64,000 nt of DNA from Glaciozyma antarctica PI12 (taxonomy: Eukaryota > Basidiomycota > Microbotryomycetes > Kriegeriales > Camptobasidiaceae): positions 623,057 through 687,056 of the forward strand of contig KZ627160.1 in the NCBI GenBank assembly GCA_002917775.1. The letters are read 5' to 3'. Shown one piece after another: positions 32,331-43,460 of this stretch (within the stretch, counting starts at the first letter, position 1; each line of letters begins with the position of its first letter). The position numbers and the translations under genes were made by a program. The notes beneath the pieces are model-generated. The model saw only the letters and a program-made list of their open reading frames with translations, was not told the origin of the DNA and ran no database searches.

Positions 32331-33597
32331 ATGGCCAACACGAACGACAACCACCTTCAGGCTGAGACCACGAAGGTCGACCCTCACTACGCCGACGTAG
32401 AAGCAGCACTTCAAGGCGGAGCCAACCTCACTCGCCAGATCTCAGTACGTCCTCTCACAAAGGGAGAGCGTTCGCCAAGCTGACCATTGTACACACAGGT
32501 TCAACTCTCGCATGAGCAGTTTGAGCGTCTCTACCTCCAGCCCGGTGGACAGGCAGCGAAAGGAGATGCTGCGAAGCGCTACGGCAACCCCACCCCTCTC
32601 GGCGTCGCCTCCTTCCTCCTGTGCTTGACGCCATTCTCTTGCGAGCTGATGGGATGGGCGGGTACGACGACTGCAGCCGCCGTGACTTCGGTGTGAGTTC
32701 TCATCCTCGAGAACGACGGGCGGCAGCTGATGGTGTTTCGCCTTCCTTGTAGCGGCGCGTTCTACTTCATCGGAGGACTTGGATTATTCGTTTCGGGCTT
32801 GCTTGAGTGGATCATCGGCAACACGTTCCCTTCCGTCGTCTTGTAAGTCGCGATCGCTGCCGAAACCACTTTGTTTCGTTTCTAACGGCGCTTCGCAGCA
32901 TGACCTTTGGTGGCTTTTGGGCTGCATTGTGAGCTCGTTTTCTCCGATTTCGTACGGTTCAGAGACTCATGTACCTGCGTTCTCTAGCGGCTTCCTCCTC
33001 CAACCAAACCAGGGCATCGCTGCGGCTCTTGACGCGTGAGTTCCTCTCTCCCTTCTCACTCGCGTGTATCCAACCTTCCCTCTCCAGCACTTCGGTCGAC
33101 TACAACGCTGGCATTGGACTCTACCTCGTATGGTGGACTGTCATCACTCTGAGTGAGTCGGCCACGTCGCTCGCAAGATGATTCACGAGCTGACAACCCC
33201 TTCCAGTCTACCTCATCGCCGCCCTACGGACGAACGTCGTTTTCGTCGTTCTGTTCGGCTGCCTCGACATCGCTTTCGCCCTCCTTGTCACCCTCTACCT
33301 CCGCCTGGCCGCTGGGAACGTCGCCAACATCGATATGCTCCTCAAGGCGGCTGGCGCGTTTGGATTCCTCACCTCTGCCGCAGGCTGGTATCTGCAAGTT
33401 CATCTCCTCGTCCTTCCTCGCTCTCCCACTGACCTCGCTTCTCCGCAGACTCGTGGTGCTCATTTTCGGTTCGACGGGGTACGTCCTTCTCCCACTCCTC
33501 CTTCATCAAAGCTAACGTCTTCTCTCACAGCGTGCCTATCGCGTTGCCCGTTGGCGACCTCTCGAACTTCATGTCCGGACGACGAAAGCAGGTTTAG
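32331..33597 (+). CDS. Gpr1/Fun34/YaaH (Ato) family membrane transporter
   Basis: Six-helix plasma-membrane proteins of this family move acetate and are linked to ammonia export in yeast colonies (Ato1-3, Ady2). The N-tail (MANTNDNHLQAETTKVDPHY) is hydrophilic. The family signature N-P-x-P-L-G is present in YGNPTPLGVASFLLCLTPFS, at the start of helix 1. Then come GAFYFIGGLGLFVSGLLEWI, MTFGGFWAA, NAGIGLYLVWWTVITLIYLI, RTNVVFVVLFGCLDIAFALL and AAGAFGFLTSAAGWY. The tail ends LPVGDLSNFMSGRRKQV. Length (about 280 residues) and helix order fit the family. About nine introns are present. Whether it carries acetate or another small anion is not decided by the sequence. Confidence 0.9.
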
Positions 33598-33980
33598 GCA
33601 TCGGGGGAATGATGAGGGGTGGGGCCGTGATTGTACTTATACTGAGTCTCGAAGTGTGTGCCTGGTTGGGCCCCTTGATAGTTTGCAACGCGTACGAGGA
33701 TGGCCTTTGGGCTGTCTTCTTACGTCGCTAAAACTTGTGCTCGTTGCGAGACGAGTTCGGGAGCGAGAGGAATTGGCCTGCCGTTTTTTACGCCAGTGGT
33801 AGCATTTTGCAGAGGACGCGAACTTTTTAAAGCCTTCCAACACCGTCAGGAGCGCCAGAGCGAGCAGCTTGACTTGCGAGAGAGCGAGATCGACACGTCG
33901 ACAAGTCGACAAGGAAGAGGAGGCGAAAGGCGCCACTCCGCTCACCTTTCTTCCTCCCGCGCCGCACGCCAACCATCTCA
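33598..33980. other. Spacer and RFT1 leader
   Basis: It holds the 3' UTR of the transporter and the promoter of RFT1. A small tandem of TCGACA units is seen near 33,893-33,910. Nothing else is evident. Confidence 0.4.
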
Positions 33981-35842
33981 ATGGCCACTCCCTCAGTGGA
34001 GACGGTTCCTCCTAACAGCGCGCCAGCCGCGTCTCCCCTCCTCAAAACCACCCTCTCCCTCGTCCTCCTGCAACTCGTCTCGCGGCTCTTCTCCTTCTCC
34101 CTCAACCAGCTGCTGCTACGCTCGACTACGCCACAGGCGCTGGGAGTGGCAACGATGGGATTGGAGGTGGTTAGGGATACGGGGCTGTTCTTGGTGCGGG
34201 AGGGGGTTAGGGGAGCTGTTGTGGTGAGTCGGCACGTGCGAGGGCAGCGGGGGTACTGAGGACGGCAGAGTTGCTCCGCTCAGTGGAATTGCTGCTTCTA
34301 TCAATTACCGCTGCTCTCCCTTCCCCCGCGTCCTCCGCGCGTACTCCAAGCTAACATCGTAACCAGCGTAATCGCAGCTCCACCCCGCGCTCCCCTCTCC
34401 TCTCCCAAACCCTCCTCCTCCCCACCCTCCTCTCCCCTCTGATTGCTCTCCTTTTCCTCGCCTACTCCTTCCTCCCACCTTCGCCTCTCCCTCCCTTCTT
34501 CCACCTCACCACCTCCCTCTACGCACTCTCCGCCCTCCTCGAGCTTCTCGCAGAACGGTTCTACCTTGAGACGTTGCTCGATTGGGAAGGCCTTACGGGC
34601 GCAAGAGTTAGGGTGGAGGGAATGGCGGTGGGAGGGAAGGCGGTGGGCACGCTGCTGACGATCTTGTGGGGCGGCGAGCGATGTGCGCTGCTGGCGTTCG
34701 GAGCTGGGCAGGTCGTTTATGGTGCGGTGCTGCTATTGGGATTAGGATGGAGCGTGGGAGAGAAGGTGGATTGGCCGAGGAAGGTCGAGGGAGGGAAGGC
34801 GTACTTTGATCCTGCGACGACGGAGCTGAGCTGGGCTTTGACGAAGCAGTCGTTCGTCAAGCAGTTCCTCACCGAGGGGGACAAGATCATCGTCGGGCGA
34901 CTGAGCAAAGTCGAGGACCAAGGCGGCTACGCCATCGCCCTCAACTACGGTTCGTCTCATCCTCCCCTGTGCCTCGCTCCACTAACGCTCTCGCAGGCTC
35001 CCTAATCGCCCGCATCCTCTTCCAGCCCCCTTGAAGAGACTTCCCGCCTCTTCTTCTCCCGCTCCCTCTCCTCTCCCACCGCCTCTACCCTCCTCTCCTC
35101 CTCATCCCTCCTCTCCTCCCTCCTCCTCCTCCACTCCCACCTCTCCCTCATCCCCACCCTCCTCGCGCCCTCCTACACCTCTCCCCTCCTTTACCACCTC
35201 CTCGGTTCCCGCTGGTCCGCCTCTTCCGCCCCTGTCATCCTACGAGCATACTGCTTCTACCTCCCTTTCCTCGCTATAAACGGTATCACCGAGGCGTTCT
35301 TTCAGAGCGTTGCGAGCGGGATTTGGTTGCGAAGAGGGAGTCTGTGGATGGGAGCTTGCTCGGTAGGGTTCATCGGGGCGGTAGTGGGAGGCGTGAAAGC
35401 GGGAATGGGGGAGACGGGACTCATCTACGCGAACTGCGTCAACATGAGTATGCGAATCGCCTTCTCCTCCCTCTTCATCCGAAGCTTTTTCATCGAAACG
35501 ACGGCGGGGTTGAGCGAGGAGGAGGAGCGGGAGGTGTGGAGGAATGTAGGGTGGAGGAGCTGGATGCCGAAAGTGGGGACGATGGGGGTGTTTGGAGTCG
35601 CATGGGCGGTGGTGAGGTGGAGTGAGGAGAGGTGGGATTGGAGGACGGTGGGAGGGATGGGGAGGCATGTCGGCGTTGGGGCTCTGGCAGGGATCGCGTG
35701 TTTGGGAGTTATGTGAGTCTCGGTTCTTGCTTGGGACTGCTGAGGAAGGCGTGCTGATAAAGTGGTTCATGCGAGCAGATATTGGTCGGAGAAGGAGGCG
35801 CTAGGTAGATTGGTGAAGGTCGTGCGAAAGAAGACGGATTGA
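33981..35842 (+). CDS. RFT1: RFT1-like lipid-linked oligosaccharide protein, with one frame break
   Basis: A multi-pass ER protein required for the step that brings Man5GlcNAc2-PP-dolichol to the luminal side during N-glycan assembly. Motifs include LVLLQLVSRLFSFSLNQLLL, STTPQALGVATMGLEVV, ALSALLELLAERFYLE, the strongly conserved FVKQFLTEGDKIIVGRLSKV, EDQGGYAIALNYGSLIARIL, LEETSRLFFSRSL, FYLPFLAINGITEAFFQSVA and GLIYANCVNMSMRIAFSSLF. The run of five C at 35026-35030 puts FQP and LEETSRLFF in different frames. One base fewer would give the expected continuous protein, so this gene is either frameshifted or the base count is wrong. All other splices fit the local style. Confidence 0.88.
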
Positions 35843-35981
35843 GCCAGCTCTCGGTCTCGCTGCTCCCTAGTCGCTACTCCTTCGAAACCTGCTGTCGGCT
35901 CGGATCTCGCCAGATCTGTTTGCGTATTTCCCGCTCAACTCATTCACTTTCGCGCGTGTCCTCTACGCCCTCCCCACGCCT

Positions 35982-36517
35982 TCACTGCAAGGTCCAACCA
36001 CGCTTCCGACCCCTCCGTTCCCGCACTCTCGTACCCTCACCAACCCAATCCTCCAGCTCCACCAACCAATCCTTCAGCCCTCCCACAACGCTCACAACAT
36101 CCCATTCAGCTTTCGCGATCCCCTCAAACCTCCCCTCGGTCCTAAGCACCAACGACCCATCGACCTCTTCTCCTCCTCGCAGCCTGAACACCCCATCAAG
36201 CGCCAGGAAGCCCGAGTAATCCGCCGTCTGCGCGTAAGCCTCCTGATCCACGTCAAGCTGTCCGTACGCCATCACATATTCCGCCACGCTCACGCCGGAG
36301 AAGGCGGGACCGGTGGAGGACGCCGGGATGATAAAGGTGCGTTCGGAGCGGACGCGCGTGAGGCGGGGAGGGGCGGGGAAGACAGGGGAGAGGGAGGGGA
36401 CGAACATGGGCGTCTCGTTCCAGGTGGTGATGCTGAAGAGAGAGGTGAAGCGCGTCTGGGGAGGGGTCAGCGGGGAAGACGAGGGACGGAGAGGGGACGT
36501 ACGTTCTTGTGGTGCAT
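35982..36517 (-). CDS. Uncharacterised small protein
   Basis: A first exon of five residues (MHHKN, start 36517) joins across a 46-base intron to TRFTSLFSITTWNETPMFV, giving about 163 residues. Visible segments are RSERTFIIPASSTGPAFSGV, SVAEYVMAYGQLDVDQEAY, GFLALDGVFRLRGGEEVDGS and EWDVVSVVGGLKDWLVELED, ending in a basic tail RERRGRKRGWTLQ. Secondary structure would be mostly beta in the middle. The size and pattern recall small subunits of large complexes, but I cannot name one. It is convergent with RFT1 (139 bases apart). Coding character is good and the intron has proper donor, branch and acceptor. Confidence 0.55.
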
Positions 36518-36978
36518 CGTTGCCTGACGTTGGAGGGGTGGTGTTCGATGAATTGATGGTAACTTCGGGAGCGAAAGGAGGTTGACTGAAGCAGGAGGGG
36601 AAGCAAGGCCGCGAGACAGAGTCGCGTCGAGGCACGACCCACACGTTTTGACTTCGCTTCCCTCCCCTCTCTTCCAAGGCGCTCTGCATCTCTCAGAAGC
36701 CAGCGCAAACCTCGTTACCCCAGCTTCGTGAAAAGTACAGCAAGGTCGAGCTTTTGAACACCGGAGCTCCGGCTCTCGCTCCCTCGTTCATCCTCTCGAT
36801 CTCGAGAAATGAAGCTGGCGCATTGCAGTGATACCAGTGAGAACAAAGAGTAGAGTAAAGATGAAAATGTTATGATGAAGGCATGAGAGAGGGTAGGGTT
36901 CTACACGTGAGGTTCGTCAAGGGGGTTCGTAAAAATGATCGTATCGCGCAGTGTCCGTCCCCTCCCGCCTCGAAGAGC
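36518..36978. other. Spacer between two minus-strand genes
   Basis: It holds the promoter of the small unknown gene and the 3' UTR of the Rho-GEF. An A/T-rich patch with ATGAAAATGTTATGATG near 36,860-36,880 is a plausible polyadenylation region for the neighbouring gene. Confidence 0.4.
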
Positions 36979-39900
36979 TCAAACCTCGCCGAGAAGCGAC
37001 GTCCGACTCAAGAGTGACGCCAACTTTGCCACCGCCGTCGGCCCCCGCCCCTCCTCCGCAAGCTGGCCAAGCGGGACCGCATCGAGGTGGAACCCCGAAC
37101 TGGGTACGTCGATTCCGTGCTCGTCGCGAGGCCCAAATTCGGGCGAATCGATGTCGAGAGCGGCGAGAATGTTGGATCTCGATGCGCTGGGGGAGAGTTG
37201 GGAGGATGTGCCGAAGACGGTTTCGTAGCAGCGATCGCAGGAGCGAGCGAGGCGGTCGGCGCCGCCTTCCTCGTTGGAGGGGATGATAAAGCTCTGCGAT
37301 TCTCATCAGCACTAGCGAGGTCAAAGAATAATAACATGAGAGCTCACCTTTGTCGAGCAAGACCAGCACACGACGGCTCCGCACAACCGACAGTGATGCC
37401 TCCTCCTCAGGACTCCAAACTGCGCGCTACAGCACATACAGCGATCCGCCTTCGAATCAGGAACCCACACGGGGGCGCTGTAGTTCTCGATGACCCTGTA
37501 CTCGACGACCGGCTCGACTGGCAGCGCCTCCGCGAGAGCCTGCGCCGCCGCCGAAGGGGCCATATCGGACCATCGTCGAGTCCTCCCCTCGCCCTCCAGC
37601 GTCGGCGTATCGAGGTCGACGCCCTCGGTAGGGAACTCGAAAGCCTGGTCGAAGAGGCCTGGGCTATCGGTGAACTTCCCACTGCGCTCGTCGGAGGGAG
37701 TAGGCGGGATGAATCCTAGGATAGGAGGGATGAAGGATTTGGGAGTGGGAGGAGGAGAGGCGAGGAAGCGGAGGTTAGGTACAGTGGCGGAGATGGGGAG
37801 GGAGATTCGCCGGTCGCGACGAAGGGCGGCTTCGGAATCGGCCTCGCGCTGGAGGGTACGGCGGTCGCTCATGAGCTCGGCGCTGGCACCTCGAATCCCA
37901 TCGATCCAATCGAGCTTCTCCGTGAGAGTTTCTGCGTGAACGAGGTCAGCGACGTGCGGAAGTTTCGAGAGCGAAGACGTACCGGCGTAAACAGCGAAAC
38001 TCTTCTCCGAGCTGAGGATCTCGAAACCATACCGACGTCCCTGCTCCATCGCATCCTGAACATCGACGACCGTAATTCCCTCGAGCGCGAACCTCCGATG
38101 AAAGTGGTACTGTCCCACTCCTCCTACCTGACCCGCCGCTCCCAACTGCCTCCCTCTCCCCTCCGCCACATCTCCGCCGACACCCCCCCATCCTCCCGAC
38201 TCTCCACCGCTGGCATGGATGAGGATATCGTTGAAGAGGAAGAACGTCCGCGTTTGGTCGTTCCCTCTGCGGTCGAGCTTGCGAAGGCAGCCGGCTTTGA
38301 CGAGACGGCGGCCGGGAGCGAGGAGGGGTGCGTCGAGGTTCGTGAACGAGCGTTGGAGGTCGAGGATCTGAAGAACGTTCGTGTGGGCTCGGATCTGAGT
38401 TTCGAGGTGAGAAGCGACTGCGCGAGAGGTCAGTTTGGCTTCGCGCGGCGAGAGAGGAAGAACGCACCTTGGTCGACGACGTCGAACGCCTTTTTGAGGT
38501 CGCCAAAGTCGGGGTGATCCTTCTCCGTGTAGGTGATCATATCGGAGAGGAGAAATCGGTACCTCGGTACCCGCTGGACGATGTTGAGCAGCAATCCTCC
38601 TAGCCCCAGCCCCCTCCCCGCTCCCGCCTTCCGCCTCTCCTCACAGAACCTCTGCCACCTCACGCGGTCCTCCACCCCGCCGATCCCACTCCCCGTGCTC
38701 AGCGTCTCGAGCGTCGAAAGCCGCGACAGCGCAGCGGAGAAGTTGGAGACGAAGAGGGAGTAGCTCTTGAGGAACGGCAAGATGGGTAGGAGCGCCTTGC
38801 CGAGTGCGAGAGGTGGCGCAGGGATCTTGCGCTCCTTCCTCCCGACTGACGTCGTCCTCTTCCTCGCCTCCTCCGCGCTCTCCCCGTCCACCGGCGTGCC
38901 GGGAACACTCGCGCTTTCCTCCGTATCGACACTGCTGCTCAACTCTGGCTCGAGAGAATTGGCGAGGGAGAGGAGGGCGGGAGGGACGGCGACAGGGTCG
39001 GATGGGCGGTCGGGGACGGCTGAGTCGAGGGTGGAGAGCATGACGTGGGAAAGGGAGAGGACGGCAGGGAAGTTGCTGAAGATCTCCGAGATCTCTTTGC
39101 GCGAGAGGATTTGGGTTGGCGGGAGGGGGGACGTCGAGGATTGGGAGGCGAAAGGGTCGACGGAGGTGGCGGGACTGAGGATGGGGGAGGTGAGAGGAGA
39201 TCCGTACGAGTCTGTGCGAGCGGGAGTTCGTCGTCCACCGGTCTCCGAGGGCGGGAGTGCGTCGAGTAGAGGCTGATAGTAGTGCTGCTCGAATCGTCGC
39301 GTTAATCATCTCCACCTTCATCAGCCACACCTCACGAACCTTGTCAATCTCCTCGAGCACCGCGACATAAGTCCTCTCCGTCTCCCTCATCTCCAACGCG
39401 ATTCTCCACCTCCTCTCCTCCCTCTTCGGCTTCTCCACCCCCCACAGCTCCTTACTACTCCTCTTCATCTCCCTCATCTCCCTCATCTCCCTCCTCCTCT
39501 CCTCCTTCTCCTCCGCCACCTCCTCCGGCCTCCCAAGCGGACTCGTCCGCCCCGGTCCGGTCAACGCGAACGCCTGGAAGCCTCCTGCATAAGCCGGAGG
39601 CGTAGGGAGCGAGTATCGCTGCTGACTCGATGACCGCGTCTTGTTCGGCGAGAGCGAGATTGAAGATGCCTTGCGCTCCGGAGGGAGGTGCGGGCTCGCC
39701 GAACGCCTCGTTAATGCTGGTCGTCCGGTCGATTCGTCTTCCTCCTCAGGTAGGCTTTCGAATGAAGCGACCGAGGCAACGCTCATGCGGTTCTTGTTCG
39801 TGACGGCCGCGTTCGTTTGTACGAGCGAGGCGGGCAAGCTGACTCGTCTTGAGCGCATGAGCGCATGTCGGGGGTTGATGAGGGCCGGTCCGCTGTCGTG

Positions 39901-40138
39901 AATGTTTGGAAATGCGAGGGAAGGGGAGGAGGAGCGTTTGGGGACGGGGAGGGAGGGGACGCGAGGGATTCCGGGGATGTTGGAAGTGGTGGGGGAGGAG
40001 ACGTAAGCTACGTCGGGCGGAGGGAGGAGGGGGAACGACGAGCTGGAGGTAGTTGAGGAGGTGCTGAAGACTGAGGAGGGGCGGGAGGTTGAGGAGGAGA
40101 CGAGGGAGGGTGGTCGAGCCGATGGAGAAGGTGGTGGT
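36979..40138 (-). CDS. Rho guanine-nucleotide exchange factor with DH and C-terminal FYVE domain
   Basis: Read on the minus strand from an exon beginning at 40138 (earlier exons not found), a Ser-rich N-region (SASPHLPPERKASSISLSPN) leads into a coiled stretch with EMREMREM repeats. The DH domain starts at RRWRIALEMRETERTYVAVL and runs through LLLNIVQRVPRYRFLLSDMI, the hallmark QR-x-PRY-x-x-LL. A PH-like region follows with CLRKLDRRGNDQTRTFFLFN and DILIHASGGE. The C-terminus has a FYVE zinc finger: WVPDSKADRCMCCSAQFG, LRRRHHCRLCGAVVCWSCST (the R(R/K)HHCR signature) and LARSCDRCYETVF. The stop is at 36979-36981. The layout DH-PH-FYVE is like the FGD family: Rho/Cdc42 activation at PI3P-bearing endosomal membranes. 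Confidence 0.9.
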
Positions 40139-41394
40139 CTGCGGGAAGACGCTGGTCAATACATAATCGTTTGCGAGTGGTGTTCCGCGTGGAATTCAGG
40201 GTTTCGAGAAGGAGCAGAGCATCGAGCGAGAGTGGCTCCGCTGGCAGGCGAGGATCGCAGCCGTGACGCCTGCGTCCAAACCGGAGCAGCTGCGTAGCCC
40301 CTCTCCCGCACGCAAAGAACCAGCATCCAGGAAGGAGTAGTGCAACACTCGAGGCGTAAGACCTCGGCGCGCCAGCTTCCATCGCTCGCTCCACCAAGTG
40401 GAATGTAATGCTGGCACCTGCTTCCCAGCGCTTCAGCTCCCGTCTCCCCGTCCCCTCCACACGCAGCAGTCTCACACCTCCTGGAACTTAGCGAGAACGC
40501 CTTTCCCGCAAGCCCAGTCACAGCGAAGGGAAGGCTCCCCGAGCCGCACCTTCGACCCCTCTCAGTCAACACCTCCTCGACCCAGCCTGCCGCATAGCTC
40601 TCCCGCTGTGCGGACTAGTAGCCATTCTAGTAGCCATCCTCATCGACTCTCCATCCCGCCCGCCCTCGGCACTCTGAAAACCCTTTCCCAGCAGCGCATC
40701 ACTAGTGCTAGCGTTTGCCGAGCATATCGCGCCCGCCTGCAGCTCCGCTGGCGCTCCAGTCCCCACGCCCTGCCCACACCTAGCCGCCCCAGCACCCCCG
40801 ACGACTCACTGCTGGTTCAGGTGGTCCTTCATCGCCCGAAAACTTGGAGAGGAGTCGGAAGCGGGTCGTGAGGTGTTCGTGATGCGGTTCTGTTCGTCAA
40901 GGCCGTGGGAGGCGCGGAGTGGTCGTGAAGGTCGTGAGGAGAGTTCGTTCGTACTCGGCGGGAAGAGGCTGCAGAGAAAGCGCTGACTCTGACCGCCGAC
41001 GAGAGACGCACGAGGGAGAGGAGCAGTGGACTGCACCCCTGTGGTGTTTTCGACACGGATCGTCGGAATCGACCTCGCTTGATTTGGTACGGGCGGTACA
41101 GAGTTTCATAAGCATAGCTGTTAGCCGTAGGCATCTTGGGTAAAATCAGGCGCACGAAGAGGTGGACGAAGCGATTATTCGAGGCGTTCGACGCGACAGG
41201 GCAGTCGAGTCGAGAGGGAGCAGCAGCAGCGATTCGGGAAGCAGATTCAACAGTTGAAGAGAGTCAGAGCAAGACCAGCAGAGAAACGCCTGCTGAGAAT
41301 TGTGCGCGAGGTCGGTCCCTCCTCCGAGGAGGAACCTGCTCAAACGGCCGAGCTCCCAGCTCTCCCTCCTACCGAACGCTCTCTCCTGACCACA
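40139..41394. other. Unresolved region between Rho-GEF and Myb genes
   Basis: It probably contains the Rho-GEF first exon(s) on the minus strand and the Myb promoter. On the plus strand a frame at about 40,497-40,680 encodes a hydrophobic stretch (ALPLCGLVAILVAILI) after a good CAG/TAG acceptor. This could be a short membrane-protein exon, but no start or family was found. Nothing else convincing. Confidence 0.3.
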
Positions 41395-42686
41395 ATGGCA
41401 GAGCCTGCGAAACCCCCTTTTCCAGCTCCCGTTTCCTCCTCTCCAATAGCTGCGCCACAAGATCTCTGGACGACAGCCGAGGACGACCGGATGCTCGAGC
41501 TCGTGCGTCGGTGGGGAGGCGATTGGGACCGGGTGTGGTGGGAGCTCAAAAGGTCAATTCCGTGGTCGAACAAAGAGCGCCAAGTTGTGTCGAGAGCGTT
41601 GGCTTGAGCTGGTCAAGGAGGGGAGGACCGAGAGGGCACCGGAGGGATGTGGTGAGCTCGTGGTGTTGGGGCCGGGGGAAGGTAGCTGACGACTACTTTG
41701 CTTGCAGCTGAACAGGAGATGGCAGATTCAAGTCCTTCTTTGGTCCCTGCGAAGCCTGCAACGTTGCAGGCTGAAGCTGCCCCTCGAATCGCCCCTTCGC
41801 GAGCGACGCCGCCCCGCTCGTCGCCAGCTAGTGAGCCAACCGTCCTCCTACCGGCACGCCCTGCTCCACCGATTTCTTCTCCCAGTCCGTCCCAGCGCAA
41901 CTCTACTCACAGCTCAATTCCAAAACGACCAACTCCGCTCCGAGGCATCCCCATCTCGACGCCCTCAAACTCCCCGTTCGTCTTCTCCCTCTCCTCCCTC
42001 TCCTCCCTCTCCTTACTAACCCTCTCACCAGGGCCAAACCTCAATTCCCGAAGAAAGCAGCCAAGCCCTCCGTACCCACTCCACCCAGTCCGTCCCCCCT
42101 GCCTCCTCTCGCCCTCGCTAACTCCTCCCACCAGACCCGAACAGCAAGACTCAGAAAGCCAAGCGCACCGCCGAAGCTCAAATCGAAGCCCTCCTCCGCC
42201 GGAACGCCGAGCTCGAAGCCCTCCTCGCCCGCTCCGCCACTGCTCAACCCCCGTCCCCATCTTCCACCTCCCAAGCGCATACCTCCCCGCCTACGTTCCC
42301 TACTAGACCCGCCAAACGCCCTCTCGACGAGACGAACACGGACAAGGAGAGGAAGTGCCTCCGCGTCGTTCTCGGCCGCGATGCGAATTCCACCTCTTCG
42401 TGCGAGGCGTCGCTTTCTCGACCGAGGACGAATGAAGCTTCGACGCAGCTTTCGCTTCCTCCGACGAGGGACAGTGGGATGCAGTGCAATTTCGATCCGA
42501 GCGCGTTTGGGAGGGTTGAGAGGGCGGGAGATCCGTTCGCGGGGCTTGGGAAGGCGATGGAGGCGCTGAGGACGTTCGAGGCGTACTGCGCGGCGGAGGA
42601 GAGGCGGAGGTGAGATTGGCGTTCCTGATTTTGGGAGGGAGAGCTGATGTGTGGAACGCAGGAAGGTGAGAGGGGCGGAGAAGTAG
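41395..42686 (+). CDS. Myb/SANT-domain protein, with one apparent frame break
   Basis: The start at 41395 gives a Pro-rich lead, then DLWTTAEDDRMLELVRRWGG and DWDRVWWELKRSIPWSNKER. This is a Myb-like helix-turn-helix repeat with three spaced tryptophans. The third helix should continue as CRERWLELVKEGRTERAPEG. That sequence is present from 41588, but in another frame than the preceding helix; the bases at 41581-41588 carry the shift. A Pro/Ser/Thr-rich linker follows (41,700-42,050). A helical part then reads KAKRTAEAQIEALLRRNAEL, and the C-terminal segment reads DPFAGLGKAMEALRTFEAYC, ending KVRGAEK at 42684-42686 after a final intron. It is probably a DNA-binding nuclear protein. Linker splicing is uncertain. 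Confidence 0.65.
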
Positions 42687-42894
42687 GAGGGGTGGAGCGA
42701 CGAGGATGGTGGTTTTTCGTGATTCGTTGCTTGTTGTCGATTGGGGCGTTTGTTGTTGGCGAAATGTCACTGGAGTGTAGTAAAGACCAGTCACGGTAAC
42801 GGAACGTGGGAGGCTATGCTCAGGATCGTACCCTGCTCGGAAACTGGTCAGCGCTTGACCGGAGGAGCGAGGAGGAACGACTCAGCAATCGTAG

Positions 42895-43460
42895 TGGAAC
42901 GTAAAAGGCGGTGATCAAGATATTGTCTACAGGAGGTGGTGATCAGTACTTGCCAGGGAGGAAGAGAGCGAGGCAGGACTCACAATCGTAGCCAGTCATC
43001 TTGAGGTCCTTCTCCAGGCCGGCGAGCTTGGCGTTTCCAATGTTGGCACGGTCGATGAAGCAGAACAAGTAGAGCAGACTGATAATGGGGATAACGCGTA
43101 GGTCAATCTGAGGGAAGGAGAAAAGTAGGCGTTAGCGAGGAGGGACCCACTGTGCGAAGGGATGGTTTCGACTCGCCTTCCACCGAATCTTGCGCTCAGC
43201 AGCCGCATCAATCGCGACGAGGGAGTGGCCGTGGTCGTCAGTTGCGACGTGACCGTGCATGGCCACTTCTTCGACCTGATGGGGGCCGCCGCGCATTTCG
43301 GTCAGCTCTGTTCGCGTCGCGTCGAGAACGGGAGGAGGTGCTCACGTTGTGCTCGAGGTGAGAAGAGTCATACTTCTCCTCCTCCTGGGCAGTGCGATCC
43401 TTGTCGCGGAACTCGGAAATGGACGAGCGGCGAGAGAGGTAGATGGCCGGGAGAACGTGC
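42895..43460 (-). pseudogene. Dal5-like MFS transporter, 5' part only (inverted copy A)
   Basis: On the minus strand the sequence gives SEFRDKDRTAQEEEKYDSSH, then HGHVATDDHGHSLVAIDAAA and ERKIRWK. After an intron comes IDLRVIPIISLLYLFCFIDR, then ANIGNAKLAGLEKDLKMTGY and DYNILITAFYV. This is a good Dal5-family N-terminus: cytosolic tail, helix 1, the DRANIGNA motif and the start of helix 2. After FYV the sequence loses any transporter reading. At the expected start codon the homologous position reads ATT instead of ATG. It is a mirror-image partner of the copy at 46,904, about 3.7 kb away beyond the DAHP synthase gene. As it stands it cannot encode a whole carrier. Confidence 0.75.
43087..43230 (-). 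repeat. Inverted repeat arm, identical to 47094-47237
   Basis: 144 bases match the reverse complement of 47094-47237 with no difference seen by eye. The block covers the end of one MFS exon, a whole intron and the start of the next exon. A second block of 36 bases (42895-42930) matches 47394-47429. Between the blocks the two arms are clearly diverged. Confidence 0.85.

Noticed and set aside
38641-39276. Overlapping plus- and minus-strand frames opposite the Rho-GEF
   Set aside because: The GEF frame holds the DH-domain motif; the others are its shadows.
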